DNA of 64,000 nucleotides from Pseudomonas sp. GL-B-19 (GCF_019956415.1 NZ_JAHBDK010000012.1:1-64000), one strand, 5' to 3'. Counted from the first letter of the stretch, positions 46,498 to 55,010 are shown. Made by a program: numbers and translations. The notes: generated by a model not told the origin, from the sequence alone.

Positions 46498-46862
46498 GGC
46501 CGAAGAAGCCGTGCAATGCTCAAGGCTGCAACGCACTCACCCGCAACCCTCGCTATTGCGATGACCATGCTCGCCTACTGAAGAGCGCGGCCCGAGCCAA
46601 GCCAAGGGAGAGCAGCACCAAGCGCCACTACAACTACAAGTGGCAACAAGCCCGTGCTGGGTTCCTTGCCAAGTACCCGCTGTGTCGTCATTGCTCTGCT
46701 CGTGGCCTGGTGGTCGTGGCTACCGATGTCGATCACATCGTTCCGCACAAGAGCGACATGGCTCTGTTCTGGGACAAGACCAACTGGCAGAGCCTGTGCG
46801 GCCCGTGCCACTCGGCCAAGACGGCGGCCGAGGATGGTGGGTTTGGCAATGTGCGGCGCTGA
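46488..46862 (+). CDS. HNH endonuclease, terminase-associated
   Basis: A 124-residue HNH nuclease. Two zinc Cys pairs (CRHC and CGPC) frame the core VDHIVPHKSDMALFWDKTNW, with the HNH-type His/Asn/His set intact. In many HK97-type phages an HNH protein is encoded just before terminase and is needed for DNA packaging and cos or pac cleavage. That is the arrangement here, 160 bp upstream of the small terminase. Confidence 0.92.
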   Translation: MPLRPKKPCNAQGCNALTRNPRYCDDHARLLKSAARAKPRESSTKRHYNYKWQQARAGFLAKYPLCRHCSARGLVVVATDVDHIVPHKSDMALFWDKTNWQSLCGPCHSAKTAAEDGGFGNVRR

Positions 46863-47021
46863 AATGCAAAAAATCCTCAAAAAAACAGAAAAAATCAGCC
46901 GAAAATGACGGTTTCAGGGCTTGGGGAGGGGGAGGGTCGAAAGTCTAGACCTTTTGGCTTCTAGACCGCGCCCTCAATCGTTTTCTTACACCCGCGAAAT
47001 TAAAAATTCAGGAGTTGCGCG

Positions 47022-47507
47022 ATGGGAGGCACCGCCACGGTCGCCGGCCGTGGTCGCAAACCCAAGCCGACGGCGCAGAAAAAACTTGCTGGGAACCCCG
47101 GAAAGCGGGCGCTCAACAATGATGAGCCCCAGTTCACGACCGTCAGAAATATTGATCCGCCGGAGTGGTTGAGCGATCGCGCCGCCACCATGTGGAAGAT
47201 GCTTATCCCTGAATTACTTCGGGAAAAAGTTGTTGCGCTGACCGATCTGCACAACGTCGAGGCGTTCTGCACCGCCTATGACAAGTGGCGAATGTCCGAA
47301 GAAGCCGTCCAGAAGTTCGGCATTGTTGTCGAGTCTTCCCAGGGCAGCCCGATGAAGAACCCTGCACTCACCGCAGCGAATGAATCCATGCGCCAGTTGG
47401 TCACCTTCGGCTCGCTGCTGGGACTCGACCCAGCCAGCCGGACGCGAATCATCGGCGGTAACAAGCAATCATCCACCAACGAATTCGCCAAACTACTGAG
47501 TTCCTGA
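47022..47507 (+). CDS. Phage terminase small subunit, P27 family
   Basis: A 161-residue DNA-recognition subunit. The N-terminus [20 protein letters not shown] is the basic leader typical of the P27/HK97 small terminase family, followed by the helical oligomerisation domain and the end [15 protein letters not shown]. It recognises the packaging site and hands DNA to the large subunit. The stop overlaps the large-subunit ATG. Confidence 0.93.
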   Translation: MGGTATVAGRGRKPKPTAQKKLAGNPGKRALNNDEPQFTTVRNIDPPEWLSDRAATMWKMLIPELLREKVVALTDLHNVEAFCTAYDKWRMSEEAVQKFGIVVESSQGSPMKNPALTAANESMRQLVTFGSLLGLDPASRTRIIGGNKQSSTNEFAKLLSS

Positions 47508-49429
47508 TGACCAAAGCTCTGCACGCCAATGTCGATAAGGCGATGGCGTGGGGCCGTTCCGTGCTGCGCGGCAAGGTGCCGGCGTGCCGATACATTCATC
47601 AGGCAGTGCAACGGCATTTCGACGATTTGGCCGCCAGCCGCAAACGCGGCTTTCGTTTCAAGTTCGATCCAGTCAAAGCCGAGAAAAAGCTCAAGCTGAT
47701 CCAGCTGTTGCCGCACACCAAGGGTGAGTGGGCGTTCAAGCGTCAGCTCATCACCCTGGAGCCATGGCAGCTTTTCGGCCTGGCCGTTACCTTCGGCTGG
47801 GTGAAGAAGAAGGGCGGGCACCGCCGGTTCCGAGAGAGCTACTGGGAAGTGCCCCGCAAGAACGGTAAATCCGTTGTCGCCGGCGGCGTGGGCATCAGTA
47901 TGTTCGTTGCTGACGGCGAGTTCGGCGCCGAGGTGTACTCAGGTGCGACTACCGAGAAACAAGCATGGGAGGTTTTCCGTCCCGCGAAACTGATGGTCAG
48001 CAAGTCACCGCATCTCATCGAGGCAGCCGGCATCGAGGTCAACGCCTCAAACATGAACATCCCGTCCGACTTCAGTCGCTTTGAGCCTCTGATCGGCAAC
48101 CCGGGCGACGGTGCATCCCCCAGCTGCGCGATCGTCGACGAATACCACGAACACCCGACGTCAGCCCAGTACGACACCATGCTGACCGGCATGGGTGCAC
48201 GTCGCCAGCCGCTGATGTTCATCATCACCACCGCCGGCGCCGACATTGAAGGCCCGTGCTACGACAAGCGTCGCCAGGTCATTGAGATGCTGGAGGGCAC
48301 CGTCCCTGACGACGAATTGTTCGGTTGGATTTGGACGCTTGACGACGGCGACGATTGGACCGACCCGAACATGCTGGCAAAGGCCAACCCGAACCACGGG
48401 GTTTCGGTATTCCAGGATTACTTGGAAAGCCAGCAGGCGAGGGCGATCCGATCAGCCCGCTTCACCAACACGTTTAAAACGAAGCACCTCAACCTCTGGG
48501 TGAGCGCGAAATCCGGTTTCTTCAACATGGAAGACTGGAAATCTTGCGAAGACACCACGCTTACCCTGGAACAGTTCGAGGGGCAGGAGTGGATCGCGGG
48601 CTTCGACTTGGCGCGCAAGCTGGACATGAACTCCCGGGCGCGCCTGTTCTGGCGTGTGATCGATGGAAAAACGCACTACTACAGTGTCGGGCCAAAGTTC
48701 TGGGTTCCCTACGACACCGCATACAACAGCGACAACAAGCGTATGTCCGAACGGTTCCAGGCCTGGATCAACTCCAAGCATCTGGAAATCACCGACGGCG
48801 CCGAGATTGATTACCGCGAGATCCTCGAAGACACCAAAGAAGCCAATCACCAGGCCCCAGTGCGGGAGAGCCCGATCGACCCGCACGGCGCGACTGGCCT
48901 TAGCCACGACCTCGACGACGAAGGCTTCAATCCGATCACCATCACTCAGAACTACACCAACATGTCCGACGCCATGAAGGAGTTGGAGGCGGCGATCTCC
49001 TCATTTCGCGGTAACTCGATGACACCCTCTCTTCCGGGTACGTCGGGCGGAACGAGCATTTTTCTGCGTGCCAACCAAGTAGTATCGGCTGGCGCCTCTC
49101 GGTCCACTTTAGGCAGCTATAACCTCGAGTTTGTAAACATCGTGGGCGGAGCACATACCTCGTGGCGCATCCTGTGTATGCGAACCAAGACTGGTGCCAA
49201 GACCAAAATTTTCGACATCACCAACGGCATCAGCTTGGAAGGCACCGATATTACACAGCGTCCGTTGGTCGACGCGCTTTTCCGAATCGGAGGCGCGACC
49301 GTCGATTACAGCGGCGAATCCGATATTTCCGCAGCAGCAATCTACTCTGCCTATCTGACGGATTCGGAGATCAATGAGGTGGCAGCGGTGATGCGCAAGC
49401 GCATGACGCGCTTAGGGATTGCTGTGTAA
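47507..49429 (+). pseudogene. Chimera: terminase large subunit fused in frame to a tail/lectin-type C-terminus
   Basis: The 640-codon frame is two unrelated pieces. Residues 1 to about 497 are a large terminase with Walker A ([10 protein letters not shown], near 118), Walker B ([10 protein letters not shown]) and the first nuclease aspartate ([15 protein letters not shown]). At about 48995-49003 the sequence changes from [12 protein letters not shown] to [14 protein letters not shown]. The last 143 residues (FNIV-like beta strands, [20 protein letters not shown], end MTRLGIAV) look like a concanavalin/LamG-type lectin end of a phage tail protein. The distal part of the nuclease domain, with the third acidic residue, is missing. 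Loss of the intervening head-tail genes by deletion is the simplest explanation. Confidence 0.85.
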
Positions 49430-49555
49430 CTAGCAACTATCATAGCGCTTGGCGTGTTCAGGGTTTTTAGCGATGAAGGTAGTAGCGAGATGCGTGGGAG
49501 GATATACTATGTGTGATGCTTCATAAGTTTTAATTTTATATGCGGGGGTAAAAAG

Positions 49556-50257
49556 TTGACGGTGTTAACGAAGATAGGACATTATCAGGACGATAAAGGC
49601 AATGTGATTCTCTCGTCTAGCACTTTCAACTCTGGCATTAAGGTTGTTTTTAAGGGCAATAACAACAAGCTGGAAATCCATCGAGAAGCAGTTCCTAGTA
49701 ATGTGGTGGTTTTATTTGATTGCGATAATGGTACTTGTATTATAGGAAAAAATCACTTTAGCGGAACTATTCGTGTCGGTCTTGATTGTAATGTAAAGAT
49801 TGGCGCGGGAGTGACCTGTACGTCCCCTGCGTATATTTCAACTGCCGAGCGATCAAGTGTTAGCATTGGTAATGACGTTATGATTGCCGGAGCAGTAGAA
49901 ATAAGGTCTGATGACGGGCATCCTATATTTGATGTGGTTAGTCGGAAAAGAATAAATTTTCCGAAAGATATTGTCGTCAAAAATCACGTTTGGCTTGGTG
50001 CATCCTCAAAGATTTTAGGTGGGACAGTTCTTAAAGAGGGCTGTGTTGTTGGGATAGGTAGTATTGTTAAAGGGCGGTTTCCAAACAATTGCGTAGTTGC
50101 GGGGGTACCTGCAAAGGTGGTTCGCAGAAATATTGCTTGGGAGCGGCCGCATCTTACCTTGGCACCACCTTTTTATAAGGAGGACCCTGATGCTATCCCA
50201 TTAACACCGTATTGGAATTTAACGGTGGATGATGACCCTGAGAGTGACGCTGGATAG
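49556..50257 (+). CDS. Hexapeptide-repeat acyltransferase (cargo)
   Basis: A 233-residue left-handed beta-helix acyltransferase. Imperfect hexapeptides (IGKNHFSGTIRVGLDCNVKI, VSIGNDVMIAGAVEI) precede the catalytic-type His in RSDDGHPIFD and the usual WLGASSKILGGTVLKEGCVV and AGVPAKVVR. Such O-acetyltransferases modify surface sugars; phages carry them for serotype conversion. It is AT-rich and sits directly after the tail-gene remnant, a common moron site. The start is TTG 49556 after GGGGG, or GTG 49562. Confidence 0.85.
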   Translation: MTVLTKIGHYQDDKGNVILSSSTFNSGIKVVFKGNNNKLEIHREAVPSNVVVLFDCDNGTCIIGKNHFSGTIRVGLDCNVKIGAGVTCTSPAYISTAERSSVSIGNDVMIAGAVEIRSDDGHPIFDVVSRKRINFPKDIVVKNHVWLGASSKILGGTVLKEGCVVGIGSIVKGRFPNNCVVAGVPAKVVRRNIAWERPHLTLAPPFYKEDPDAIPLTPYWNLTVDDDPESDAG

Positions 50258-50327
50258 ATCCAGTAGCTATGCGATGTGGCATGCGGCGCCATGATTGCCG
50301 CTTGATTTATTTTATGGGGTGTATGGC

Positions 50328-50906
50328 GTGGATGAGAAAGAGTTGGTGAGTGCTATTTCGCAAGCATTTCCTATACTTGCTGGACTTAGCTATGGGCAGA
50401 TTTTTCTCGTAGCCATAGTTTTTGCTATTATCGCGTTTGTAGCTCCTTACCTTGCTAGCAAAGCGCAGAATACTGCAAGCAAAGAGGACATTCAGGAGTT
50501 AACAAGGCTGGTGGAGGCAGTCAAGGCAGAGATGCAAAAGGACTGGATGATTGCTGAAACGAAATTTAAGCTGAAGCACGAAGCTTTATTGGGTTCTTTG
50601 GTCGTGCTTGATGGGTATTTCAGCAGCGTGTTGGTTGAATTTGGAAAGCCTCCTGCAGCAAAACAATATTCATCAATAAACGATGTCCGGCAATGTCACA
50701 GCAAGTTGTTGCTTACGTGTGATTCCGCTGAGCTGGTGAACACATTTGTAAGTCTTATGTTTCCTTGCGAAAATGACACAACATCACCAACGGTAAAATT
50801 GAATCACTACCGGAGGCTGGTGAGGAAAGAGCTTGGTTTTGGAGATGGCTTTAATTTTTCTGAAGATTGTGCTTTTGTGTCAACGATAAGTTTTGAAAAG
50901 ATATAG
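50328..50906 (+). CDS. Membrane-anchored coiled-coil cargo protein, unknown
   Basis: A 192-residue protein with one membrane segment (IFLVAIVFAIIAFVAPYLA, about residues 22-42), then a helical stretch likely to be coiled (SKEDIQELTRLVEAVKAEMQ) and a soluble C-terminal domain. The GTG at 50328 has a GGGG site upstream; TTG 50295 is the longer alternative. AT-rich, flanked by the acyltransferase and a terminator. I do not recognise a family. Position suggests a lysogenic-conversion or exclusion gene. Confidence 0.6.
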   Translation: MDEKELVSAISQAFPILAGLSYGQIFLVAIVFAIIAFVAPYLASKAQNTASKEDIQELTRLVEAVKAEMQKDWMIAETKFKLKHEALLGSLVVLDGYFSSVLVEFGKPPAAKQYSSINDVRQCHSKLLLTCDSAELVNTFVSLMFPCENDTTSPTVKLNHYRRLVRKELGFGDGFNFSEDCAFVSTISFEKI

Positions 50907-50922
50907 TTTATTTGAATTTGTT

Positions 50923-50948
50923 TAAGCCCGCCAAGTGCGGGTTTTTTT
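50923..50948 (+). terminator. Terminator after the coiled-coil cargo gene
   Basis: AGCCCGC CAAGT GCGGGTTTTTTT just before the hydrolase gene. Confidence 0.85.
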
Positions 50949-50965
50949 ACGCCTGGAGAAAAGTA

Positions 50966-51391
50966 ATGACTCAAACAGAAAGCGACCGCGACATCCTCGC
51001 CCGAACGCTATGGGGCGAGGCCCGCGGCGAATCTTTGGCCGGCCAGATCGCCGTAGCCTGGACGATCCGCAACCGCGTGAACGATGGCAAAGCCAAATCC
51101 TGGTGGGGCGAGGGCTATGCCGGCGTTTGCCAGAAGCCGTACCAGTTCAGCTGCTGGAACAAGAACGACCCGAACTTCGCCTGCCTGAGTGGCGCCAAGC
51201 CGATTCCATTCCGCGAGCTGGCTCAGGCGCGGATCGCTGCTGACCAGGTGATCGATGACAAGGTGGCAGATCCTACCGATGGCGCCACGCACTATTACGC
51301 GACCACCATGTCCAAGCCGCCGACGTGGACCAACAGGGCCAAGCAGACGTTTAAGCTCGGTCACCACGTCTTCTTTAAGGATGTGCCGTAG
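50966..51391 (+). CDS. SleB/CwlJ-type cell wall hydrolase (endolysin)
   Basis: A 141-residue peptidoglycan hydrolase of the SleB family, beginning after GGAGAAAAGTA. ILARTLWGEARGESLAGQIA carries the catalytic-type Glu, and VAWTIRNRV, FSCWNKNDPN and DGATHYYAT are family blocks. No signal peptide is present, so release through the holins at 44849/45185 is expected. It is unusual that it lies 5.8 kb away from the holins. Confidence 0.88.
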   Translation: MTQTESDRDILARTLWGEARGESLAGQIAVAWTIRNRVNDGKAKSWWGEGYAGVCQKPYQFSCWNKNDPNFACLSGAKPIPFRELAQARIAADQVIDDKVADPTDGATHYYATTMSKPPTWTNRAKQTFKLGHHVFFKDVP

Positions 51392-51395
51392 AAGG

Positions 51396-52025
51396 TCATG
51401 CTGTACCTTTTATTGATAGCGCTCGAACCTGCTTTTCAAGCTGATCATTAATGAAGGTGAGGCGTTGAATCTCGCCCAGCTGTACCGTGGTTTCAGCTTC
51501 ACGGTTTGCCAGCCAGGTGCGAGCTTTCGTCAGGTCCGCCGATAGCTGGTCGTTCACTTCAACGAGGCCCGTAATATTTTCCTTCGCTGCACGGAGTTCC
51601 CGTTTCAACGCCTGAAGGTCCTCTTCCAGCATGCTTGCGTAATGCTTTACGGTTTCCAGCCTGGTCGGGCTGCCGAGCCAGTCACTGGTGTCTTCGATTT
51701 CGTAGGAGTCCATGCTCAGGCCTTGCGCGTGCTGTTTATATATACAGTAATCGAGGCGAGACATTTCCGCGAGAGTGAGGCGACGGGGAGTGGTTTTCGG
51801 GTGGCAGAACGCCGGAGAGGTCTGGGCCAATTCTTGGGCCAATTTTTCGGGGAAGGGCGGAGTAATGCGGGGAACCTTTGGGAATCTACGCTTGAATTCA
51901 AAGGCTGATTCCCCGCTCAACCCCATGTTGACGTCATAATTAAATGTCGCGCCCTTCATGAGCAGGGTCCTGAAATGCAAAGCCCCGAAGGTTCGCGGCC
52001 CCGGGACTTCTATTTTCGCCTGCAT
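51396..52025 (-). CDS. Coiled-coil protein of unknown function, convergent with the endolysin
   Basis: A 209-residue protein. Residues 1-110 have no recognised motif; residues about 125-205 form a long coiled coil (KHYASMLEEDLQALKRELRA, REAETTVQLGEIQRLTFIND). The first ATG at 52025 abuts its AAGGG site. A second one at 51959 (MKGATFNYDV) has AGGA at proper spacing, so the protein may be 187 residues. The DNA around the first start and 80 bp upstream is repeated, degenerate and truncated, at 55868-55978. Confidence 0.65.
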   Translation of the reverse strand: MQAKIEVPGPRTFGALHFRTLLMKGATFNYDVNMGLSGESAFEFKRRFPKVPRITPPFPEKLAQELAQTSPAFCHPKTTPRRLTLAEMSRLDYCIYKQHAQGLSMDSYEIEDTSDWLGSPTRLETVKHYASMLEEDLQALKRELRAAKENITGLVEVNDQLSADLTKARTWLANREAETTVQLGEIQRLTFINDQLEKQVRALSIKGTA

Positions 52026-52325
52026 CCCTTAATGCCTGGCAAACGTGGCGGCGAGAATACCAGCGTGATTCACTACTGCGATAGGGGGATTGTGTTCGAT
52101 CAGCGGAAACGCCGTGAAGGGGGAAATGCCGTCTAAAACTACCTCGACCTTGCTCGGTTTCATTGGCCCGAAAGGCGCCTATGTCGGGTTAGCGTTTTAG
52201 ACAATCGACAATACATACCGTTGAAACGCAGGGCCTGTAGGTCATTCCCAATAGTACTGCTGCATTAGTGGCGTGTCGGTCCGTTGCGGATAGCTAGACT
52301 ATTCAGAAAATCCAGGGTCGATCCA
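52026..52325. other. Intergenic region with the repeated upstream segment
   Basis: No gene seen. The part up to about 52103 is the homologue of 55868-55978; the rest carries divergent promoters for the coiled-coil gene and the small exported protein. Confidence 0.4.
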
Positions 52326-52781
52326 ATGCGAACGAAACTGATCATTGCTGCACTTGGGCTGTTTGCTGCTACAGGGGTCTTGGCAGAACCGAGAAAAATT
52401 GAGGCAGTACCTTTCTGCATGATAGGCAGCGAATCGTTGAATATCAGAACGGTTTTAGAGATGGTGGAAACGCCTAAGGGAACACGAGCTAATGACTCTC
52501 CTCATGCTTATAGGGAGTATTGGGTCATCGATTGCGCGATGGATACCGGCCGCTGTGTGGCGTCAGAGCTTGATCTCGATTCTGTGGATGCGGGTAAACC
52601 TATTGACACTTTTAGTTTGTCTCAGGCTAACGAAATGAGGCTTGCTTCTGTGGCAGGAGAAATTGCAACCATAGTTTTGGGAAGAAAAACGTTCACGTTA
52701 GATATGCCCAAGCAGCTAGTGACTGTCAGGTTTTCTAACGAAGAATCGGACACCGTCGGTTCTGGTCCTTGCGCGCCCTGA
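52326..52781 (+). CDS. Small exported protein, unknown
   Basis: A 151-residue protein with a signal peptide (MRTKLIIAALGLFAATGVLA), so it is probably periplasmic. The mature part contains four Cys (FCMIGS, VIDCAMDTGRCVAS, GPCAP) that may form two disulfides. No family recognised. It is the last gene before attR and reads toward it, a usual place for conversion genes. The ATG at 52326 starts the signal peptide; the upstream extension to 52284 does not fit. Confidence 0.7.
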   Translation: MRTKLIIAALGLFAATGVLAEPRKIEAVPFCMIGSESLNIRTVLEMVETPKGTRANDSPHAYREYWVIDCAMDTGRCVASELDLDSVDAGKPIDTFSLSQANEMRLASVAGEIATIVLGRKTFTLDMPKQLVTVRFSNEESDTVGSGPCAP

Positions 52782-52923
52782 CCTATCTGCCGTGAGAGGG
52801 TTACTACTGTAGGAATATACAACGCTAAGTTATTGATTCTTATAGGGTGAAGTGGCGGTTTTGAATCCCATGAAAATCACCTATTTTCCCTTACGAATCA
52901 ATTGGTTGTGTCGGTTTCGGGGT

Positions 52924-53020
52924 CACCTTGACATGGTGGGGGTCGTTGGTTCGAGTCCAATCGCGCCTACCAAACAAAATCCGCTCTGCTGGGCGGTCTA
53001 GAAGGGCTCACCGAAAGGTG
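52924..53020 (+). repeat. attR direct repeat (97 bp)
   Basis: Exact copy of 34194-34290, 18,730 bp away. It contains the tRNA-Val 3' part from the anticodon stem on and the 48 bp behind CCA; the tRNA 5' half is absent here. Confidence 0.97.
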
Positions 53021-53032
53021 AGCCCTTTTTTG
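53003..53032 (+). terminator. Fully paired tRNA-Val terminator at attR
   Basis: AGGGCTCACC GAAA GGTGAGCCCTTTTTT. The A at 53021 makes the stem perfect, whereas attL has G at 34291. The part right of the crossover is the original chromosomal copy. Confidence 0.85.
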
Positions 53033-53180
53033 TGCTTTGGATTTCTAGCAGAACGTTTACAAAATATAGGGTTCGTTCACACTGGGCAATGTGAATGCCT
53101 ATAAGACCTGTCCTGAGCTGGGATTCTTCTTGTTGCAGGGGAAGTTGTGTTGTCGAGAGGTTTTGGTGAGCGTGGGAAGT

Positions 53181-53253
53181 AAGGGTTCGAATCCCTATCC
53201 CTTCGTCATTATTCTAAAAATCCTGTAATTCAATGGGTTACGGGGCTTTTTAT
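53181..53253 (+). other. tRNA-tail-like sequence followed by a terminator hairpin
   Basis: AAGGGTTCGAATCCCT at 53181-53196 is a T-arm-like sequence, followed by ATCCCTTCGTCA where an acceptor end and CCA would be. No D or anticodon arm is found upstream. The hairpin CCTGTAA/TTACGGG with TTTTTATTTT (53222-53253) follows. It could be a decayed tRNA 3' end left as an attachment site of another element. An overlapping minus-strand frame (53195-53404) is not convincing. Confidence 0.4.
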
Positions 53254-53498
53254 TTTCAGATTTGTACTGCTCAATTGTACTGCTCATCGCATCCCGCCTT
53301 TTGTCACTCCAATCTAATCCCTTCGCCGTCCCGTTTTCTTCGTTTCGCTCGCAAATCCCTCGATAGCTATCACTAGTCAGTTCGCACCCGTAGACATCAC
53401 GCACATGGGTCCACTTGATCTTGTGAAAAGGTGAATCATGTCGCCCACAGGGTGAATTAAGTTACTCTTGCCTCTAGGCCGCGTCTCGTGTGTCTTTA
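53254..53498. other. Interval without a supported gene
   Basis: No gene with a ribosome site is seen. It belongs to the fragment-rich zone right of attR. Confidence 0.3.
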
Positions 53499-54080
53499 CT
53501 ACGTTAGCTCAAATCGCTCTAATGCATAATCCTTGCCTGCCAAGGTAAGTGAAAAAGTGGTGGAGCCAAACGTACCTCGTGTCGCACTTCGCTTCACAAG
53601 GCGTTTAGCTTCGAGTTGCTTTAGGCCGGCTTCAACTTCCTGCGTGCTGAGTGAGACAAGTTTGCAAACCGAGTCTAAATTTGCAATTTTTCTGAAGTTT
53701 GCATGATAGGCTAAAGCTTCCATCAGTAGCGTTTGGTTATCTGTCAGTTGTGGAAACTGAGGGTTGTTTTTTTTGTAAACTTTTCGCTCTATCTCATGTA
53801 ACTCGCCGTAAGCTCCGTCAGTGGTGCGGGTGTAGTAAATCGCTACAGACAGAGTGCTGATTAAAGCCGCGATAATCATCAGTAGCGACCAATTCGGCAT
53901 CGGCGTTTCCAGCAAAAGCCAATCCCAAACACGTAGCAGCCAGCTCTTGGTATCTGCCAGCAATGTCAGGTCGAAGTAAGTGTCGAGCAGCTTTGTGACA
54001 GCCCAAACGACAAGGAAGCCTCCGGCCGAGTAGGCCATAGCCTTGAAAGTGATCGGGGATCGCTTGCCTTCTGCTGCCAT
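53499..54080 (-). CDS. Membrane-anchored winged-helix protein
   Basis: A 193-residue protein with two membrane segments (about 15-45 and 62-82: AGGFLVVWAVTKLLDTYF, LLMIIAALISTLSVAIYY) and a C-terminal winged helix domain (LTDNQTLLMEALAYHANFRK, LVSLSTQEVEAGLKQLEAKR, FSLTLAGKDYAL). A membrane-tethered DNA-binding protein is possible, and the same fold may mediate protein contacts. The family is not recognised. It lies in the accessory zone right of attR and could be cargo of an older element. Confidence 0.65.
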   Translation of the reverse strand: MAAEGKRSPITFKAMAYSAGGFLVVWAVTKLLDTYFDLTLLADTKSWLLRVWDWLLLETPMPNWSLLMIIAALISTLSVAIYYTRTTDGAYGELHEIERKVYKKNNPQFPQLTDNQTLLMEALAYHANFRKIANLDSVCKLVSLSTQEVEAGLKQLEAKRLVKRSATRGTFGSTTFSLTLAGKDYALERFELT

Positions 54081-54185
54081 GCTGCTCGTCTCTAGTGTAG
54101 GAAACAGGTGTTATCAGCATAGCAGTGGAAAAGTGGCACCCTGGCATTGGCACGGATGGGGGAGGGATTGTTACAGGTAGGAGGG

Positions 54186-54242
54186 TGTAGTGGATCAGGT
54201 ACAGCGACACCAGCGGTGAACGCAGACACTCACCGACAACCT
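54186..54242 (-). pseudogene. Integrase gene fragment
   Basis: About 49 of 57 bases match 34669-34725 inside the prophage integrase gene; read on the minus strand it gives VVGECLRSPLVSLYLIHY against VVGECLRSPLVSPYLIHY. Nothing on either side continues the similarity. It is a relic of a related integrase. Confidence 0.8.
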
Positions 54243-54244
54243 GC

Positions 54245-54610
54245 TCAGCCGGAGCTTTTGGAGCCGCTGCAGTATGCCTGCCTGTCGGCCGCCTGGTTCT
54301 GGGCCGCCAAGGGGCTGAACACCTCGGCCGATGCCGACAAATTCATCGCTCGGCGAATCAACGGTGGGGTCAATGGCCATCCGGATCGGCTGAAGTTGTC
54401 GGCGAAGGACTCGGCGGCGCCGGCGTGATCTCGCTGTCGCGGCCCGGCTGCTGGTGGCATGCCAGTCGTACGTGCAGGAGTTAAATTGACAGGATTTTCG
54501 GGCGAATATGTGTAGTCTTCGTCATCTCGCAGGTGGCTATACCAGCCATACAGCGCTACCCCAAGGGTGACAACGATCATGGCTATGAGGATAAAGATTA
54601 GATAACGCAT
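54245..54610 (-). CDS. Doubtful small membrane protein with antisense tail
   Basis: The 121-residue frame begins with a good membrane segment (MRYLIFILIAMIVVTLGVAL) and a polar stretch, but its second half is the antisense of the GH19 fragment. The N-terminal 60 residues may be the remains of a real gene whose end was replaced at the deletion junction. No clear ribosome site. Confidence 0.3.
   Translation of the reverse strand: MRYLIFILIAMIVVTLGVALYGWYSHLRDDEDYTYSPENPVNLTPARTTGMPPAAGPRQRDHAGAAESFADNFSRSGWPLTPPLIRRAMNLSASAEVFSPLAAQNQAADRQAYCSGSKSSG
54246..54428 (+). pseudogene. GH19 endolysin (chitinase-class) C-terminal fragment
   Basis: QPELLEPLQYACLSAAWFW and FIARRINGGVNGHPDRLKL are the last conserved blocks of phage glycoside hydrolase 19 endolysins. 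The catalytic N-terminal part is missing: the fragment begins three bases after the integrase relic on the other strand, so a deletion joined them. Confidence 0.75.
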
Positions 54611-54613
54611 CGT

Positions 54614-55010
54614 ACTCGGCTGCCTTTAGTGGTGCGAGTGTGGGGTTGAGATGCGTCCTTGCTGGTGAGTGATTTAAGCCAGCTAGGCAAACTGCTGTCT
54701 GTAGGGGCGCGCCCTATATGACGGGTTTTTTCCCTTAGAAGAGGCTAGGGCCTCCCGCTAATGGTGGCCGTTAAAACTGATTCACTCGGGCGCCATGAGC
54801 ACCGCGAGCGTCATCTTGAAGAGCGCGAGTTCGTTTTCGATCATCTGGAGCAGCAAGGAGGGGGGCAGGTATGAATTTGGCACGCACTAATTCTCCGTGG
54901 ACGAAGAAAGCGTATTAGTCGAAAAAATGATTTGGATGGAGTGGTGTTCGGTCGGCAGGACGCCGGACGAGGGGACTTGAACTGTCTGTTTTTCAGGTGA
55001 TTTCCAAGCG
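54614..55010. other. Gene-free interval of the relic zone
   Basis: About 400 bp. No intact gene. The segment GTGTTCGGTCGGCAG at 54944 and the bases after it are weakly similar to 55966-56000 and 52090-52120, so a third worn copy of that repeat may be here. Confidence 0.35.

Larger units (their letters stand above)
34194..53020. mobile_element. Lambda-like defective prophage in tRNA-Val(GAC)
   Basis: An 18.7-kb element bounded by 97-bp repeats. Leftward genes are integrase, Xis-like and one unknown early gene. The rightward order is cro-like, CII-like, Rha/KilAC, O-like, P-like, nuclease, second recombinase, possible late regulator, cargo, holins, HNH, terminase, cargo, endolysin. All portal, capsid, connector and tail genes are absent, and the terminase large-subunit gene is fused to the end of a tail/lectin gene, so no virions can be made without help. 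Integration, immunity, replication and lysis functions look intact. Confidence 0.95.

Noticed and set aside
34194..53020. Functional phage satellite instead of a deleted prophage
   Set aside because: No capsid-size or packaging-hijack gene is recognisable, and the terminase-tail fusion is best explained by deletion from a full prophage; kept only as a possibility in the findings.
53195..53404. 69-residue minus-strand frame right of attR
   Set aside because: Its end is the antisense of a terminator hairpin and tRNA-like tail; no ribosome site; treated as non-coding.
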